A DNA stretch of 32,154 bases from an uncultured Prevotella sp. (GTDB taxonomy: Bacteria; Bacteroidota; Bacteroidia; Bacteroidales; Bacteroidaceae): NCBI GenBank assembly GCA_945834405.1, contig CAMAHD010000016.1, positions 1-32,154 on the forward strand, in the 5' to 3' direction. A program made the translations under genes and the position numbers. The notes below the pieces were generated by a model. That model searched no databases and was not told the DNA's origin. It saw only the letters and a program-made list of their open reading frames with translations. Positions 8,365 to 19,944 of the stretch are shown piece by piece; position 1 is the first letter of the stretch; the number at the start of each line of letters is the position of its first letter.

Positions 8365-8393
8365 GATGGGGAAAGGGTCTTCTCAACCCCATC
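8365..8393 (+). other. Hairpin in the 5' leader of the 8411 gene
   Basis: GATGGGG (8365-8371) pairs with CCCCATC (8387-8393) across a 15-base loop. It ends 17 bases before the ATG and lies wholly in the leader. There is no T-run, so it is not a terminator. A role in RNA stability or translation is possible but unproven. Confidence 0.45.
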
Positions 8394-8410
8394 CTTAAAA
8401 CGCAAGGACT

Positions 8411-8851
8411 ATGAAAGTAACAGAACAGACCATCCAGCAAGTGGAAAGGGCTATCGGCAAGGTTGCCGACAAATTTCCCAGTAACATCGAGGCAACCATT
8501 CTCACTGATATTCACCTGCGCGTGAATCAGGAGACCGGAGAACTGACGGCGTTTGACGACGATGACCGGGAGATAACGCGCTCGGTGATTGAACAGTGGA
8601 TCAACAACATGGATGACGACTTCTTCGATGATGTTGCCAAGGTCATCAGGAAATGTATTGAAAACAAAAAGGAGGCGGTGGAGAAGATGTCGCTCTTGCA
8701 GCCCTATGCCTTTGTGCTCGAAGACGAGGACAAGGAGCCGATGGCAGAGTTGTATTTGGTGGATAATGACACCGTGATTATCGACCCTGACATGATGCAG
8801 GACCTGAATGAAGATCTTGACGCCTTTCTCGAAAAACTGCTGAAAGAATGA
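8411..8851 (+). CDS. Acidic conserved hypothetical protein
   Basis: I do not recognise a named family. The 146 residues are strongly acidic (TAFDDDDREI, NNMDDDFFDDVAK, LEDEDKEPMAE, DLNEDLDAFLEKL), with no signal peptide or membrane segment, so the protein is presumably cytoplasmic. The first half looks helical and the second half contains a probable strand pair (YAFVLEDED, AELYLVDNDTVIIDP) before a terminal helix. Coding is supported by its own consensus promoter, a terminator immediately after the stop, and its position as the only gene on this strand for over 20 kb. The acidity could suit binding to a basic partner or nucleic-acid mimicry, but that is speculation. Confidence 0.75.
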   Translation: MKVTEQTIQQVERAIGKVADKFPSNIEATILTDIHLRVNQETGELTAFDDDDREITRSVIEQWINNMDDDFFDDVAKVIRKCIENKKEAVEKMSLLQPYAFVLEDEDKEPMAELYLVDNDTVIIDPDMMQDLNEDLDAFLEKLLKE

Positions 8852-8852
8852 G

Positions 8853-8873
8853 CCGTCAGCTTATTACTGACGG
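8853..8873 (+). terminator. Terminator between convergent genes
   Basis: CCGTCAG (8853-8859) pairs with CTGACGG (8867-8873) across a 7-base loop. On the plus strand ACTCTTATTTTTT follows. The hairpin begins two bases after the stop of the plus-strand gene, and its right half contains the stop codon (8864-8866) of the convergent glycosidase gene. It therefore may act in both directions, more strongly on the plus strand. Confidence 0.65.
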
Positions 8874-10375
8874 ACTCTTATTTTTTCAGCCTTGCTCTCG
8901 TTCTGCATCCGGTCGAGAGCGGTGATGTAGTAGGTGCCCATACGCTCTACCAGAGACGCTGGTAAGGTGTAGTAGGGTTTCGTGGTAATGGCAACTATCT
9001 TGCTGGCATCGGAGAGGTTGTGTTTCTTCTCGTCGGGGGCAAAACGGTATACCACGTAGCGTGTTGCCTCGTCTTTCCACCCCTTGCCTTTGGGGGCAGT
9101 CCAGAAAAGAACCTGTTCATGGTCCATCTCCAATACTTTTACTTTCTTGACTTTCTTGGGAGCCTTGCCGTCGATGAAGGGCATGCGAGGCTGTAGGGCG
9201 GGGTAACGCCAATAACGGTTGCGGAGCATCGTGCCGTAGTTTCCAACATTGTCGACGGCAGCCTTGGCATACCATAACACAGCTCCCTGAACATTCTTCA
9301 TCTCTTGGCGGAGGGCAAACTTGGCAGGCATCTGATGGCTGTTGGCGTTGTCCAAGTCTGCATGTTTCACGCTGCGTTCCACGTCCTCGCCGATGTAGAG
9401 GGGACGCTTGCCGGCATGGCGGTCCCACCATTTCAGCAGGGTGGCATAGTCGGCTGTCGGATGTCCTATCTGCCAGTAAAGCTGTGGAACACAGTAGTCT
9501 ACCCATCCGTTGTTGACCCAAAGGAGGACATCGGCATACAGGTCGTCGTAGTTTTGCAAGCCATTGGTATCACTTCCCCATTCGCAGTTCTTCTTGTTGC
9601 GGTAGATGCCGAATGGCGATACTCCGAACTTCACCCAAGGCTTGATAGAAGCGATGGTATCGTGGAGCTGTTGCATGAAAAGATTGACATTATAGCGTCT
9701 CCAGTCATGGCGGTCGCTGATACCGTTGCGGTAGAGCTGGTATTCGCGGTCGTCGTTGATGGTCTGTCCCGCAGCGGGATAGGGGTAGAAATAGTCGTCG
9801 ATATGCAGACCATCCACATCGTAGCGGCGGATGATGTCGGCTGTGATGCGACAGATATACGCTCTGTTCTCTGGCATACCCGGATTGAGGATATACTGGC
9901 CGTCGTATGGGAAAACCCTTTCAGGATGGGTCTGCGAGATATGGGTTGACGAGAGCGCTGTCGTTCCCTTGGTCTTGGCACGGAAGGGATTGATCCAAGC
10001 GTGGAGCTCCATGCCACGTTCATGGCATTGCTCTATCATCCATGCGAGAGGGTCCCAATAAGGGTTGGGAGCTTTACCCTGGGTGCCTGTCAGAAAACGG
10101 CTCCAGGGTTCCAGGGTGCTGGCATAAAGGGCATCACATTCCGGACGAACCTGGAAGATGATGGCATTGACGCCGTCTTTCTGCAACTCATCCAACTGGT
10201 AGGACAGGGTTTCCTGCATCGTCTTGGTAGACATGCCTTGGAACTGACCGTTGACACATTGAATCCATGCACCGCGGAACTCGCGTTTAGACTGTGCAAA
10301 CGAAACTGTTCCAAGCAGGGACAGCGCGGTGAGGACGCAGAAACGGAGAAGAATGGATTGACGAAGGATAGTCAT
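8864..10375 (-). CDS. Secreted GHL10-type glycoside hydrolase-like protein
   Basis: Member of the glycosyl-hydrolase-like 10 family (YngK type, DUF187), a TIM-barrel group thought to act on cell-wall or polysaccharide glycans. It has a signal peptide (hydrophobic stretch about 10-25, cleavage near SFAQ). The catalytic domain follows: REFRGAWIQCVNG, ELQKDGVNAIIFQVRPECDALY, ERGMELHAWINPFRAKT, DVDGLHIDDYFYPYP, KFGVSPFGIYRN and WVDYCVPQLYWQIG. The C-terminal about 100 residues look like a fibronectin-III type domain. Length is 503. There is no Cys at the cleavage site, so it is not an evident lipoprotein. It is the last gene of the smpB-metH operon, 15 bases after the HAD gene. The substrate is unknown. 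Confidence 0.85.
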   Translation of the reverse strand: MTILRQSILLRFCVLTALSLLGTVSFAQSKREFRGAWIQCVNGQFQGMSTKTMQETLSYQLDELQKDGVNAIIFQVRPECDALYASTLEPWSRFLTGTQGKAPNPYWDPLAWMIEQCHERGMELHAWINPFRAKTKGTTALSSTHISQTHPERVFPYDGQYILNPGMPENRAYICRITADIIRRYDVDGLHIDDYFYPYPAAGQTINDDREYQLYRNGISDRHDWRRYNVNLFMQQLHDTIASIKPWVKFGVSPFGIYRNKKNCEWGSDTNGLQNYDDLYADVLLWVNNGWVDYCVPQLYWQIGHPTADYATLLKWWDRHAGKRPLYIGEDVERSVKHADLDNANSHQMPAKFALRQEMKNVQGAVLWYAKAAVDNVGNYGTMLRNRYWRYPALQPRMPFIDGKAPKKVKKVKVLEMDHEQVLFWTAPKGKGWKDEATRYVVYRFAPDEKKHNLSDASKIVAITTKPYYTLPASLVERMGTYYITALDRMQNESKAEKIRVRQ

Positions 10376-10390
10376 GACAGATAAGGAAGT

Positions 10391-11017
10391 TTAATGGTTG
10401 TTGAGGAAAGTGTAGATGGTGTCAGTCCAGTCTTCACCATTCTTCGGACATAAGGTGTGAATGCCCAGTTCGCTGGCAGCCGCCACATTACGTGGACCAT
10501 CATCGAGGAAAAGGGTCTCGTCGGGGTTGATATGTTCGGACATCAACACTTTTCTGAAGAATTTCTCATCGGGTTTCATCATGCCGCACTGATAGCTGAG
10601 GTAACAGGCATCGACAAAATGGTCGAGCGAGTGGCCGCAACCATCAAATTGAGGACTCATCGCCCAGTCCATCATAAAGGGATTGGTGTTGGAAACAAGG
10701 ATGATACGATAGCCTTCGGCACGCAGTTTCAGCAGGGTGTCGAGATTGCGCTGTGGCACTTCGCTGCAGTAGCCGCGCCAGGCGTAGCCACATTCATCCA
10801 AGGAGAGCTCTCTGCCTACCATTTGGCTCAGGCTTTTCCGGAAAGTCTCGGTATCGATAGCTCCACGTTCCAGGTCGCCGAAGATTCCATCTTGGGTGTA
10901 GGCATCCAGTCGCTTGTCAGCATCATGAAGTCCCAGCTCCTGAAAACGGCGTATGGCTTGGTTTTGGTCGAGGGTGATAATCACTCCTCCCAAGTCGAAT
11001 AGAATATTTTTTATCAT
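10391..11017 (-). CDS. HAD-superfamily phosphatase (YihX-like)
   Basis: Cytoplasmic phosphatase of HAD subfamily IA. The 208 residues open with motif I in the FDLGGVI form, with nucleophile Asp8. The usual second Asp is Gly, as is normal for the YihX-type group. Motif II lies in RIILVSNTNPF and motif IV in ETLFLDDGPRNVAAASELG, with the acidic pair that binds Mg2+. A helical cap spans about residues 15-85. YihX relatives hydrolyse sugar phosphates such as glucose-1-phosphate; the substrate here cannot be assigned. It follows metH by 32 bases in the same operon. Confidence 0.85.
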   Translation of the reverse strand: MIKNILFDLGGVIITLDQNQAIRRFQELGLHDADKRLDAYTQDGIFGDLERGAIDTETFRKSLSQMVGRELSLDECGYAWRGYCSEVPQRNLDTLLKLRAEGYRIILVSNTNPFMMDWAMSPQFDGCGHSLDHFVDACYLSYQCGMMKPDEKFFRKVLMSEHINPDETLFLDDGPRNVAAASELGIHTLCPKNGEDWTDTIYTFLNNH

Positions 11018-11049
11018 GATATCAATAGTGTGAATATGCGGAATAGATA

Positions 11050-13830
11050 TTAAAACAGCTTGAGTTTGTTCTGGCGTGCCTCTTCCAGTGAGCGCAGTTC
11101 AGGGTGTTCCAGGCTGTATTCCTGTCGGAGAGAGTCATACTTCTGTTCCAGCTCCTCCTCATACTGGGAACGCTCTGTTGCGTTGAGCAGTCGGGCTGCT
11201 GCCAGCACATTCTGGGATGCATCCTTCATCCACAACACCAAGCCTTGATAGACAGGAGCAATCTTGATGGCGACATGCAGTTCGCTGGTGGTAGCGCCAC
11301 CTATCATAATAGGAATATGCAGCTGGGCTTTTTCCATTTCACGCGCCACGTGGACCATCTCCTCCAGGCTGGGAGTGATAAGACCGCTGAGTCCGATGAT
11401 GTCTACTTGTTCGCTGATAGCCTTGCTGACGATTTGTTCGGCAGGAACCATGACCCCCATGTCGATGACCTCGTAGTTGTTACAAGAGAAGATGACCGAT
11501 ACGATATTCTTTCCGATGTCGTGTACGTCACCCTTCACGGTGGCGAGCAATACTTTGCCAGCCTTGGTACCGGAACCGCTCTGTTGCGCCTCGATGGAGG
11601 GCTGGAGGATGCCCACCGCCTGTTTCATGGTGCGGGCAGACTTGACCACCTGGGGGAGGAACATCTTTCCCTTGCCGAAGAGGTCGCCCACGGTGTTCAT
11701 GCCGTCCATCAGCGGTCCTTCTATGATGTCTACGGCGCGTGGATAGACAGACAGCGCTTCGTGGAGGTCTTCTTCCAGAAAGTCGCCGATGCCTTTGACC
11801 AAGGCGTGGGCAATACGGGCAGCTACGGGTTCGGAACGCCATTGTTCCTTGACGGCAGGTGCGGGGGTATTGCTCTCTTTCTGCGCCTTGAGTGCGTCCT
11901 GCTCTGCCTTCAGCCGTGAAGCTAACTCGACAAGATGTTCCGAGGCTCCGGAGTGGCGGTTGAGTATCACGTCCTCGATCACCTTCAGCTGTTCGGCAGG
12001 TATATCGTTATAAGTTACTTTCACATTGGGATTGACGATGCCGAAATCCATGCCTTGTTCGATGGCGTAGTAGAGGAAGACGGCATGCATGGCTTCGCGG
12101 ATATAGTTGTTGCCGCGGAAGGAGAAGGAGAGGTTGCTGACACCGCCGCTGACGTGTGCTCCAGGCAGATGGCTGCGTATCCAGCCGGTGGCACGGATGA
12201 AGTCGAGGGCATAGCTGTCATGTTCCTCCATACCCGTGGCAACAGCCAGTACGTTAGGGTCTATGATGATGTCGTAGGGGTTCATGCCCAGACGCGTAGT
12301 GAGCAGACGGTAGGCACGCTCAGCGATTGCAATACGTCGCTCATAGGTTGTAGCTTGACCTTCCTCGTCGAAACACATCACGACGACGGCTGCTCCGTGG
12401 CGCATCACGGTACGTGCATGGCTCAAGAAGCGTTCTTCACCTTCTTTCAGCGAGATGGAGTTGACGATACACTTGCCTTGACAGCATTTGAGGGCAGCTT
12501 CAACCACCTGCCAGTCAGAGGAGTCGATCATCACGGGAACGCGGGCAATGTCTGGTTCGGCTGCCACCAAGTTCAAGAAGGTAACCATCTCTTGACGGGC
12601 ATCCAGCAGTCCGTCGTCCATATTAACGTCAATCACCTGTGCACCGTCAGCCACCTGTCGGCGGGCGATGCTCAGAGCCTCGCTGTAATTCTTTTCCTGT
12701 ATGAGGCGCAGGAACTTGCGCGAGCCTGCTACATTACAGCGTTCTCCTACATTGACAAACATCGAATCTCTGCTGATGCTCAACAGTTCCAGTCCAGAGA
12801 GCCAGAGGGCTTCGGGACGTGGATTCGGTTTGCGTGGTGCGATGCCCTGAACCAAGGGAACGTAGCGTCGGATGAACTCCTCGGTTGTTCCGCAACATCC
12901 GCCCACGATATTCACCAGACCTTCGTCAATGAATTCCTTTATCTGTGGTGCCATGGTGTCGGGAGTCTCGTCGTATTCGCCCATGCTGTTGGGCAAGCCT
13001 GCATTTGGATAGGCTGAGGTGAAGTAGGGCGCGCGCTGTGCCAGCTCGCGAAGGAGGGGTTTCATCTGTCTGGCTCCAAACGAGCAATTCAGACCTACAG
13101 AGAAGATGGGAAAGGTACTGATACTTGCCAAGAAAGCGTCGAGAGTCTGTCCGCTCAGGGTACGACCGTTGAGGTCGCTGGCGGTGACAGAGAGCATGAT
13201 GGGCAGTTGGCGTCCCTGAGTCTGCATGGTGTCAAGAGCAGCAGCTATTGCAGCCTTGGCGTTCAAGGTGTCGAAAATGGTCTCGATGAGCAGGATGTCA
13301 GCACCACCTTCCATGAGACCTTCCATCTGTTCGGCATAAGCCTCGCGCAGTTCGTCGTAAGTGATGTCACGCGCAGCAGGGTCGCTCACATCTGGGCTCA
13401 TGGAACAAGCTTTGTTGGTGGGACCTACTGAGCCTGCAACAAAACGGGGACGTTCTGCAGTGGCATATTTGTCAGCTTCCTGACGGGCGATACGTGCGCC
13501 TTGGTATGCCATTTCCTTGCAGCAATCCTGCAGGTAGTAGTCAGCCTGCGAGATACGCTGGCTGCTGAAGGTGTTGGTGCTGATGATGTCGGCACCAGCC
13601 TCCAAATATTTGCGGTGTATGTCAGCGATGATGTCGGGTCGGGTCAGGTTGAGCATGTCGTTGTTGCCCTTCATCACCACTTCCATATCCTGAAAACGAG
13701 TGCCTTTGAAGTCGGATTCGTCCAGATGATATTGTTGTATCATGGTACCCATAGCACCATCGAGTACCAGTATTCTTTTTTCTGCCTCCTGCCTGAGCCG
13801 TACGACAGTAGTCTGTTCAAGTCTTTCCAT
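11050..13830 (-). CDS. metH: Cobalamin-dependent methionine synthase lacking the reactivation domain
   Basis: Transfers a methyl group from methyltetrahydrofolate via cobalamin to homocysteine. Domains in order: homocysteine-binding barrel ([14 protein letters not shown]; zinc cysteines in GLNCSFG near 249 and GGCCGTT near 311-312); pterin-binding barrel ([26 protein letters not shown]); four-helix B12 cap ([28 protein letters not shown] region); and B12-binding Rossmann domain with [10 protein letters not shown], His770 being the cobalt ligand. The protein ends at 926 residues in the linker, whereas the Escherichia coli enzyme has about 1,227; the AdoMet-binding reactivation domain is absent. 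The ATG at 13830 is chosen over one at 13923, which would overlap smpB and add 31 unrelated residues. No cobalamin riboswitch is seen; it is cotranscribed with smpB, 22 bases away. Confidence 0.93.
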   Translation of the reverse strand: MERLEQTTVVRLRQEAEKRILVLDGAMGTMIQQYHLDESDFKGTRFQDMEVVMKGNNDMLNLTRPDIIADIHRKYLEAGADIISTNTFSSQRISQADYYLQDCCKEMAYQGARIARQEADKYATAERPRFVAGSVGPTNKACSMSPDVSDPAARDITYDELREAYAEQMEGLMEGGADILLIETIFDTLNAKAAIAAALDTMQTQGRQLPIMLSVTASDLNGRTLSGQTLDAFLASISTFPIFSVGLNCSFGARQMKPLLRELAQRAPYFTSAYPNAGLPNSMGEYDETPDTMAPQIKEFIDEGLVNIVGGCCGTTEEFIRRYVPLVQGIAPRKPNPRPEALWLSGLELLSISRDSMFVNVGERCNVAGSRKFLRLIQEKNYSEALSIARRQVADGAQVIDVNMDDGLLDARQEMVTFLNLVAAEPDIARVPVMIDSSDWQVVEAALKCCQGKCIVNSISLKEGEERFLSHARTVMRHGAAVVVMCFDEEGQATTYERRIAIAERAYRLLTTRLGMNPYDIIIDPNVLAVATGMEEHDSYALDFIRATGWIRSHLPGAHVSGGVSNLSFSFRGNNYIREAMHAVFLYYAIEQGMDFGIVNPNVKVTYNDIPAEQLKVIEDVILNRHSGASEHLVELASRLKAEQDALKAQKESNTPAPAVKEQWRSEPVAARIAHALVKGIGDFLEEDLHEALSVYPRAVDIIEGPLMDGMNTVGDLFGKGKMFLPQVVKSARTMKQAVGILQPSIEAQQSGSGTKAGKVLLATVKGDVHDIGKNIVSVIFSCNNYEVIDMGVMVPAEQIVSKAISEQVDIIGLSGLITPSLEEMVHVAREMEKAQLHIPIMIGGATTSELHVAIKIAPVYQGLVLWMKDASQNVLAAARLLNATERSQYEEELEQKYDSLRQEYSLEHPELRSLEEARQNKLKLF

Positions 13831-13852
13831 GTTCGTTTCTGTGTGGGAAAAA

Positions 13853-14332
13853 TCAATAGTGCTTGATGGCGCGGTCCATCTCGCGTCGGTCCTCTTTCTC
13901 TTTGAGAGTCTGTCGTTTGTCAAAGGCTTTCTTACCCTTGCAGAGAGCTAAATCCATCTTGGCACGTCCTTTGTCGTCGATGAATACCAGCAGGGGAACG
14001 ATGGTATAGCCTGTTTGTTTGGTAGCACTTTCCAAACGGTCTATCTCTCTTCTGTTCAGCAACAGCTTGCGGTCGCGTTTCGCCTCGTGGTTGTTGTACG
14101 AGCCGTAGAAATAAGGGGTGATATTCATGCCCTTGACCCATATCTCGCCGTTGGTGATATAACAGAAGGTGTCCACCAGACTGGCTTTACCTTGTCTGAT
14201 GGACTTTATTTCTGTTCCTGTGAGCACGATACCTGCCGTAAAGGTCTCGATGAAGAAATATTCAAACGAGGCCTTTTTGTTGCGTATGTTCACAGGACTC
14301 TTTTTCCTGATTAACTCTTCTTCCTTGTTCAT
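13853..14332 (-). CDS. smpB: SsrA-binding protein SmpB
   Basis: Binds tmRNA and delivers it to stalled ribosomes for trans-translation. The 159 residues hold the conserved barrel ([29 protein letters not shown] read in parts, [23 protein letters not shown]) and [12 protein letters not shown]. The basic C-terminal tail ([19 protein letters not shown]) folds into the decoding centre. The gene lies 8 bases after the DMP19-family gene and 22 bases before metH. The start matches the usual family N-terminus, with a short charged lead. Confidence 0.95.
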   Translation of the reverse strand: MNKEEELIRKKSPVNIRNKKASFEYFFIETFTAGIVLTGTEIKSIRQGKASLVDTFCYITNGEIWVKGMNITPYFYGSYNNHEAKRDRKLLLNRREIDRLESATKQTGYTIVPLLVFIDDKGRAKMDLALCKGKKAFDKRQTLKEKEDRREMDRAIKHY

Positions 14333-14340
14333 TGTTTACT

Positions 14341-14847
14341 CTATTCTTTGATGATTGCGAAGCGTTCCAGGTGGTCGTCCACGTAGCGTGCCACCTCTTC
14401 GGTCCATTCCTCTTCGTGCTCGATGAAGGTGTCGTCCAAGTCGTCGAACTTGGGATAGCGTTCAAAGAGTGCCATGAACTCCTCGTCGCTGCAGTCATGT
14501 TCGATGTCTTTTCCGTGCTCATTGTATAGGGTATGAGCTTCGTAAATCAGTTTGGACAGGTTTCTCATCCCCCACAACTTCAGTGCCTTGGCGAAAGGAT
14601 TGAGGAAGATGAAGGGACCATAGCCGTTGTGTATCAGCTGTACAAATCCGCCATCCATCACCTCCGTATGGAGAATATGGTATGCCAGAAGTGTCACCTG
14701 GTCGGCATTCAACTCCGTGAGTGTCTCGGCGGTGAGTTCACCACCGATAGCCTCGTTGATGGCATCAATAAAAACTTTGAGGAATTCGTCCATTCCCTCA
14801 GCTGCTGCACGCCGCAAATCGGCATCTAAAACTGTCACTTCTTTCAT
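14341..14847 (-). CDS. DMP19 family (DUF4375) protein
   Basis: The 168 residues contain the DUF4375 signature: LLAYHILHTEVMDGGFVQLIHNGYG, that is, a helix ending in an E-V-x-x-GGF-x-Q turn. The C-terminal half is strongly acidic (HDCSDEEFMALFERYPKFDDLDD, EHEEEWTEEVARYVDDH), consistent with the Neisseria DMP19 member, a DNA-mimic protein. Whether this one mimics DNA is unknown. I start it at ATG 14847 because a consensus promoter lies just upstream (14857-14887). The longer frame to 14907 would begin upstream of the transcription start. It is the first gene of the DMP19-smpB-metH-HAD-glycosidase operon. Confidence 0.8.
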   Translation of the reverse strand: MKEVTVLDADLRRAAAEGMDEFLKVFIDAINEAIGGELTAETLTELNADQVTLLAYHILHTEVMDGGFVQLIHNGYGPFIFLNPFAKALKLWGMRNLSKLIYEAHTLYNEHGKDIEHDCSDEEFMALFERYPKFDDLDDTFIEHEEEWTEEVARYVDDHLERFAIIKE

Positions 14848-14856
14848 AATCGACTG

Positions 14857-14887
14857 CAAACTTAGTGAAAATTCTCGACATGACAAA
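14857..14887 (-). promoter_or_regulatory. Promoter of the DMP19-smpB-metH operon
   Basis: On the minus strand TTTG (14884-14887), 19 bases, TAAGTTTG (14857-14864). The -7 element ends only nine bases before the ATG at 14847, so the mRNA would be leaderless or nearly so. Confidence 0.7.
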
Positions 14888-14970
14888 GAAAATGCCGTAT
14901 GAACCATCGAGAATAGGGTAAAAATATCAATACTTACTCATTTTTCGCAAGTAAGGGTAGTTAAGGAATA

Positions 14971-14994
14971 GAGCCCACTTTTTAAAGTGGGCTC
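14971..14994 (-). terminator. Hairpin terminator after the beta-galactosidase gene
   Basis: GAGCCCACTTT (14971-14981) and AAAGTGGGCTC (14984-14994) form an 11-bp perfect dyad. It begins six bases past the stop of the GH2 gene. The following minus-strand bases (TATTCCTTAACT) are only weakly T-rich, so the termination strength is uncertain. Confidence 0.6.
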
Positions 14995-15000
14995 AAATGC

Positions 15001-18225
<3,225 letters not shown>

Positions 18226-18248
18226 GGATTTTGATGTATAATATCTTT

Positions 18249-19361
18249 TTAATGTTTTGTCAGTTCTTCTACGATGATGCGGATGATGCGGTCGGCAGAG
18301 CGTCCGTCCCATCTGTCAGGCAGGTGGCTCTCCTTCCATTGTCCGTCGGACATCTGTTTCAGAGCCTGTTCCAGTCTGTCCGCATCTTCACCAACCAGCA
18401 CGTTGCTGCCTTGTTTGACGGTTTCCAGATGTTCGGTATAGCTGTTCAGGGTAATGCAGGGGATGTTGTTGAAGGTTGCCTCTTCAGCCACGTTGCCGGA
18501 ATCGGTCACGATACCTCGTGCATGAGAGGTGAGGTAGATGAATTCCAGATAGCTGAGCGGCTTGGTGATGGTCAGTCCGGGGTGACTCTCCGGCAGCAGT
18601 TGTCTGACGGTTTCGCTGGCGTCAGGTCTCAGGACGGCTATCACGGGAGTGTTGACAGCTGTGCGTGTCAGGGCAAGAAGCATGGGTTTCAGCCTGTCGC
18701 TGTCTGCGAGCAGCGCCTTTCGGTTGAGTGTCAGGACGATGTAATGACCCTCCTGCAGCGTCTCTTCGTCCATGAGAGCAGGACGCTGTTGGCGTGGCAG
18801 GTTCTGTCTGAGGGTGTCAATCAGCACATTGCCCACCATGAAGACCTTGGAAGGGTCGGCACCTCCACGGCTGACGATGCTGCTGCCACCGTCTCCGGCG
18901 GTGAACAGCAAGTCGCTGAGTCCGTCAATGACCAGGCGGTTGATTTCCTTCGGCATGGTGATGTCAAAAGAACGGGTACCTGCAACGAGATGAGCGAGGG
19001 TCAGTCCTCTTTTCTTGGTGACGATGGCAGCAGCCAGGGTAGAAGCGAGGTCATCCACCACCACCACTATCTGTGCGGGATGTTGTTCCAGATAGAGGTC
19101 GAAAGCCTCCATGACACGTCCTGTCAGTTCGTTCATCCTGTTGGAAACGACGCCGAGAAAGCAAACCTCTTCTTTTGCCAGAGCGAGGTCCGCCAGCAGT
19201 GTGGGCTCCAGGTCCAGGTCGTTCTCATCTCCCGTATAGACGAGATGCAGGTTTACGGGATGCTCCAGGCGGTTGTTTCGTACCGCCCATACCAGTGGTG
19301 CCACCTTCATGAAGTTAGGTCGTGCACCAGCCACAACGCAAATATGGAGTATGTTGTCCAT
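18249..19361 (-). CDS. WecB-like UDP-GlcNAc 2-epimerase family protein with altered active site
   Basis: Clearly of the non-hydrolysing UDP-N-acetylglucosamine 2-epimerase fold (370 residues): VVAGARPNFMKVAPL (9-23), AGTRSFDITMPKEINR (127-142), VFMVGNVLIDTL, IVTDSGNVAEEA and LNSYTEHLETV. Several family-invariant positions differ. TGQH is TGDE (43-46). The GDT loop is DDL (103-105). HVEAG is HLVAG, so the catalytic Glu is Val126. The LTLHRREN His is Asn213. SGG is SGN (288-290). The epimerase reaction may be lost or changed, so I do not give it the wecB name. It precedes the GH2 gene in the same direction. No glycan operon surrounds it. Confidence 0.8.
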   Translation of the reverse strand: MDNILHICVVAGARPNFMKVAPLVWAVRNNRLEHPVNLHLVYTGDENDLDLEPTLLADLALAKEEVCFLGVVSNRMNELTGRVMEAFDLYLEQHPAQIVVVVDDLASTLAAAIVTKKRGLTLAHLVAGTRSFDITMPKEINRLVIDGLSDLLFTAGDGGSSIVSRGGADPSKVFMVGNVLIDTLRQNLPRQQRPALMDEETLQEGHYIVLTLNRKALLADSDRLKPMLLALTRTAVNTPVIAVLRPDASETVRQLLPESHPGLTITKPLSYLEFIYLTSHARGIVTDSGNVAEEATFNNIPCITLNSYTEHLETVKQGSNVLVGEDADRLEQALKQMSDGQWKESHLPDRWDGRSADRIIRIIVEELTKH

Positions 19362-19395
19362 CGTATCAAAATTAAAAATTTTGTTTTCTTTGTCT

Positions 19396-19404
19396 GCAAA
19401 GTTA
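19396..19404 (-). promoter_or_regulatory. Probable -7 element for the WecB-like gene
   Basis: The minus strand reads TAACTTTGC, matching TAnnTTTG, about 35 bases before the ATG at 19361. A clear TTTG at the right distance upstream is not seen, so the call rests on the -7 box and position alone. Confidence 0.45.
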
Positions 19405-19510
19405 CAAAATAATCTTTAAAGCGTGGACATTTTGCAGCGATTTTTTATGGGTTGTGTTGCTGGGTGTTGGTTTGGGTATTGAAAACAGGCTGTTCGGGGT
19501 ATGAAAACAA

Positions 19511-19544
19511 GACAGGACGCGACTCGTGAAGAGTGCGTCCTGTC
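19511..19544 (-). terminator. Terminator of the rpmB-rpmG-DUF4295 operon
   Basis: A 10-bp stem GACAGGACGC / GCGTCCTGTC (19511-19520 / 19535-19544) continues inward as ACTC/GAGT past a single bulged base. On the minus strand TTGTTTTC follows. It lies 22 bases after the DUF4295 stop. Confidence 0.75.
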
Positions 19545-19566
19545 CTATGGAATAGAAATACTATTA

Positions 19567-19725
19567 TCAGTTCTTGAAGAATTCCTTAACGGCTTCGTTA
19601 GGAACCATCTGCTCATCGAAGATGTAAGCACCGGTCTTGGGGCTCTTCACCATCTTGATGACTTTTGAGTAGGCACGTCCATCCTTAGAACCATCACGGA
19701 GGGTGGCCACAACTTTCTTTGCCAT
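19567..19725 (-). CDS. DUF4295 small ribosome-associated protein
   Basis: A 52-residue basic protein: it begins MAKKVVATLRDGSKDG, continues through YSKVIKMVKSPKTG and ends EAVKEFFKN. This is the DUF4295 family, found in Bacteroidota directly after L28 and L33. The conserved position, small size and high Lys content support a ribosomal role. A Bacteroidota-specific large-subunit protein called bL38 has been described and this may be it, but I cannot verify that link here. It lies 25 bases after rpmG and is followed by a terminator. In relatives I know, ftsY and rimO often come next; here they do not. Confidence 0.85.
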   Translation of the reverse strand: MAKKVVATLRDGSKDGRAYSKVIKMVKSPKTGAYIFDEQMVPNEAVKEFFKN

Positions 19726-19750
19726 TTTCTAAACGTTCGTTATATGGTTA

Positions 19751-19939
19751 TTATTTGATTTCCTTGTGAAGTGTCATCTTTTTCAAGATGGGGTTGTACT
19801 TCATCAATTCCATTCTTTCGGGGGTGTTCTTGCGGTTTTTGGTGGTCACGTAACGGCTGGTGCCGGGCAGACCACTGTTCTTGATTTCTGTGCATTCAAG
19901 AATCACCTGAACTCTATTGCCTTTAGCTTTCTTTGCCAT
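19751..19939 (-). CDS. rpmG: 50S ribosomal protein L33
   Basis: Large-subunit protein L33, 62 residues ([33 protein letters not shown]). Only one Cys is present, so this is the zinc-free (C-minus) form rather than the four-Cys zinc-ribbon form. It follows rpmB by 5 bases in the L28-L33-DUF4295 operon. Confidence 0.96.
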   Translation of the reverse strand: MAKKAKGNRVQVILECTEIKNSGLPGTSRYVTTKNRKNTPERMELMKYNPILKKMTLHKEIK

Positions 19940-19944
19940 GACTT

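Noticed and set aside
11935..13017. 360-codon plus-strand frame opposite metH
   Set aside because: Antisense by-product of the codon use of metH; low-complexity composition and no family.
13831..14340. Cobalamin riboswitch for metH
   Set aside because: The space upstream is smpB coding sequence with 22 bases between the genes; no B12-box is visible.
18231..19412. 393-codon plus-strand frame opposite the WecB-like gene
   Set aside because: It is longer than the gene it opposes, but the minus-strand product has clear epimerase-family motifs and this one has none.
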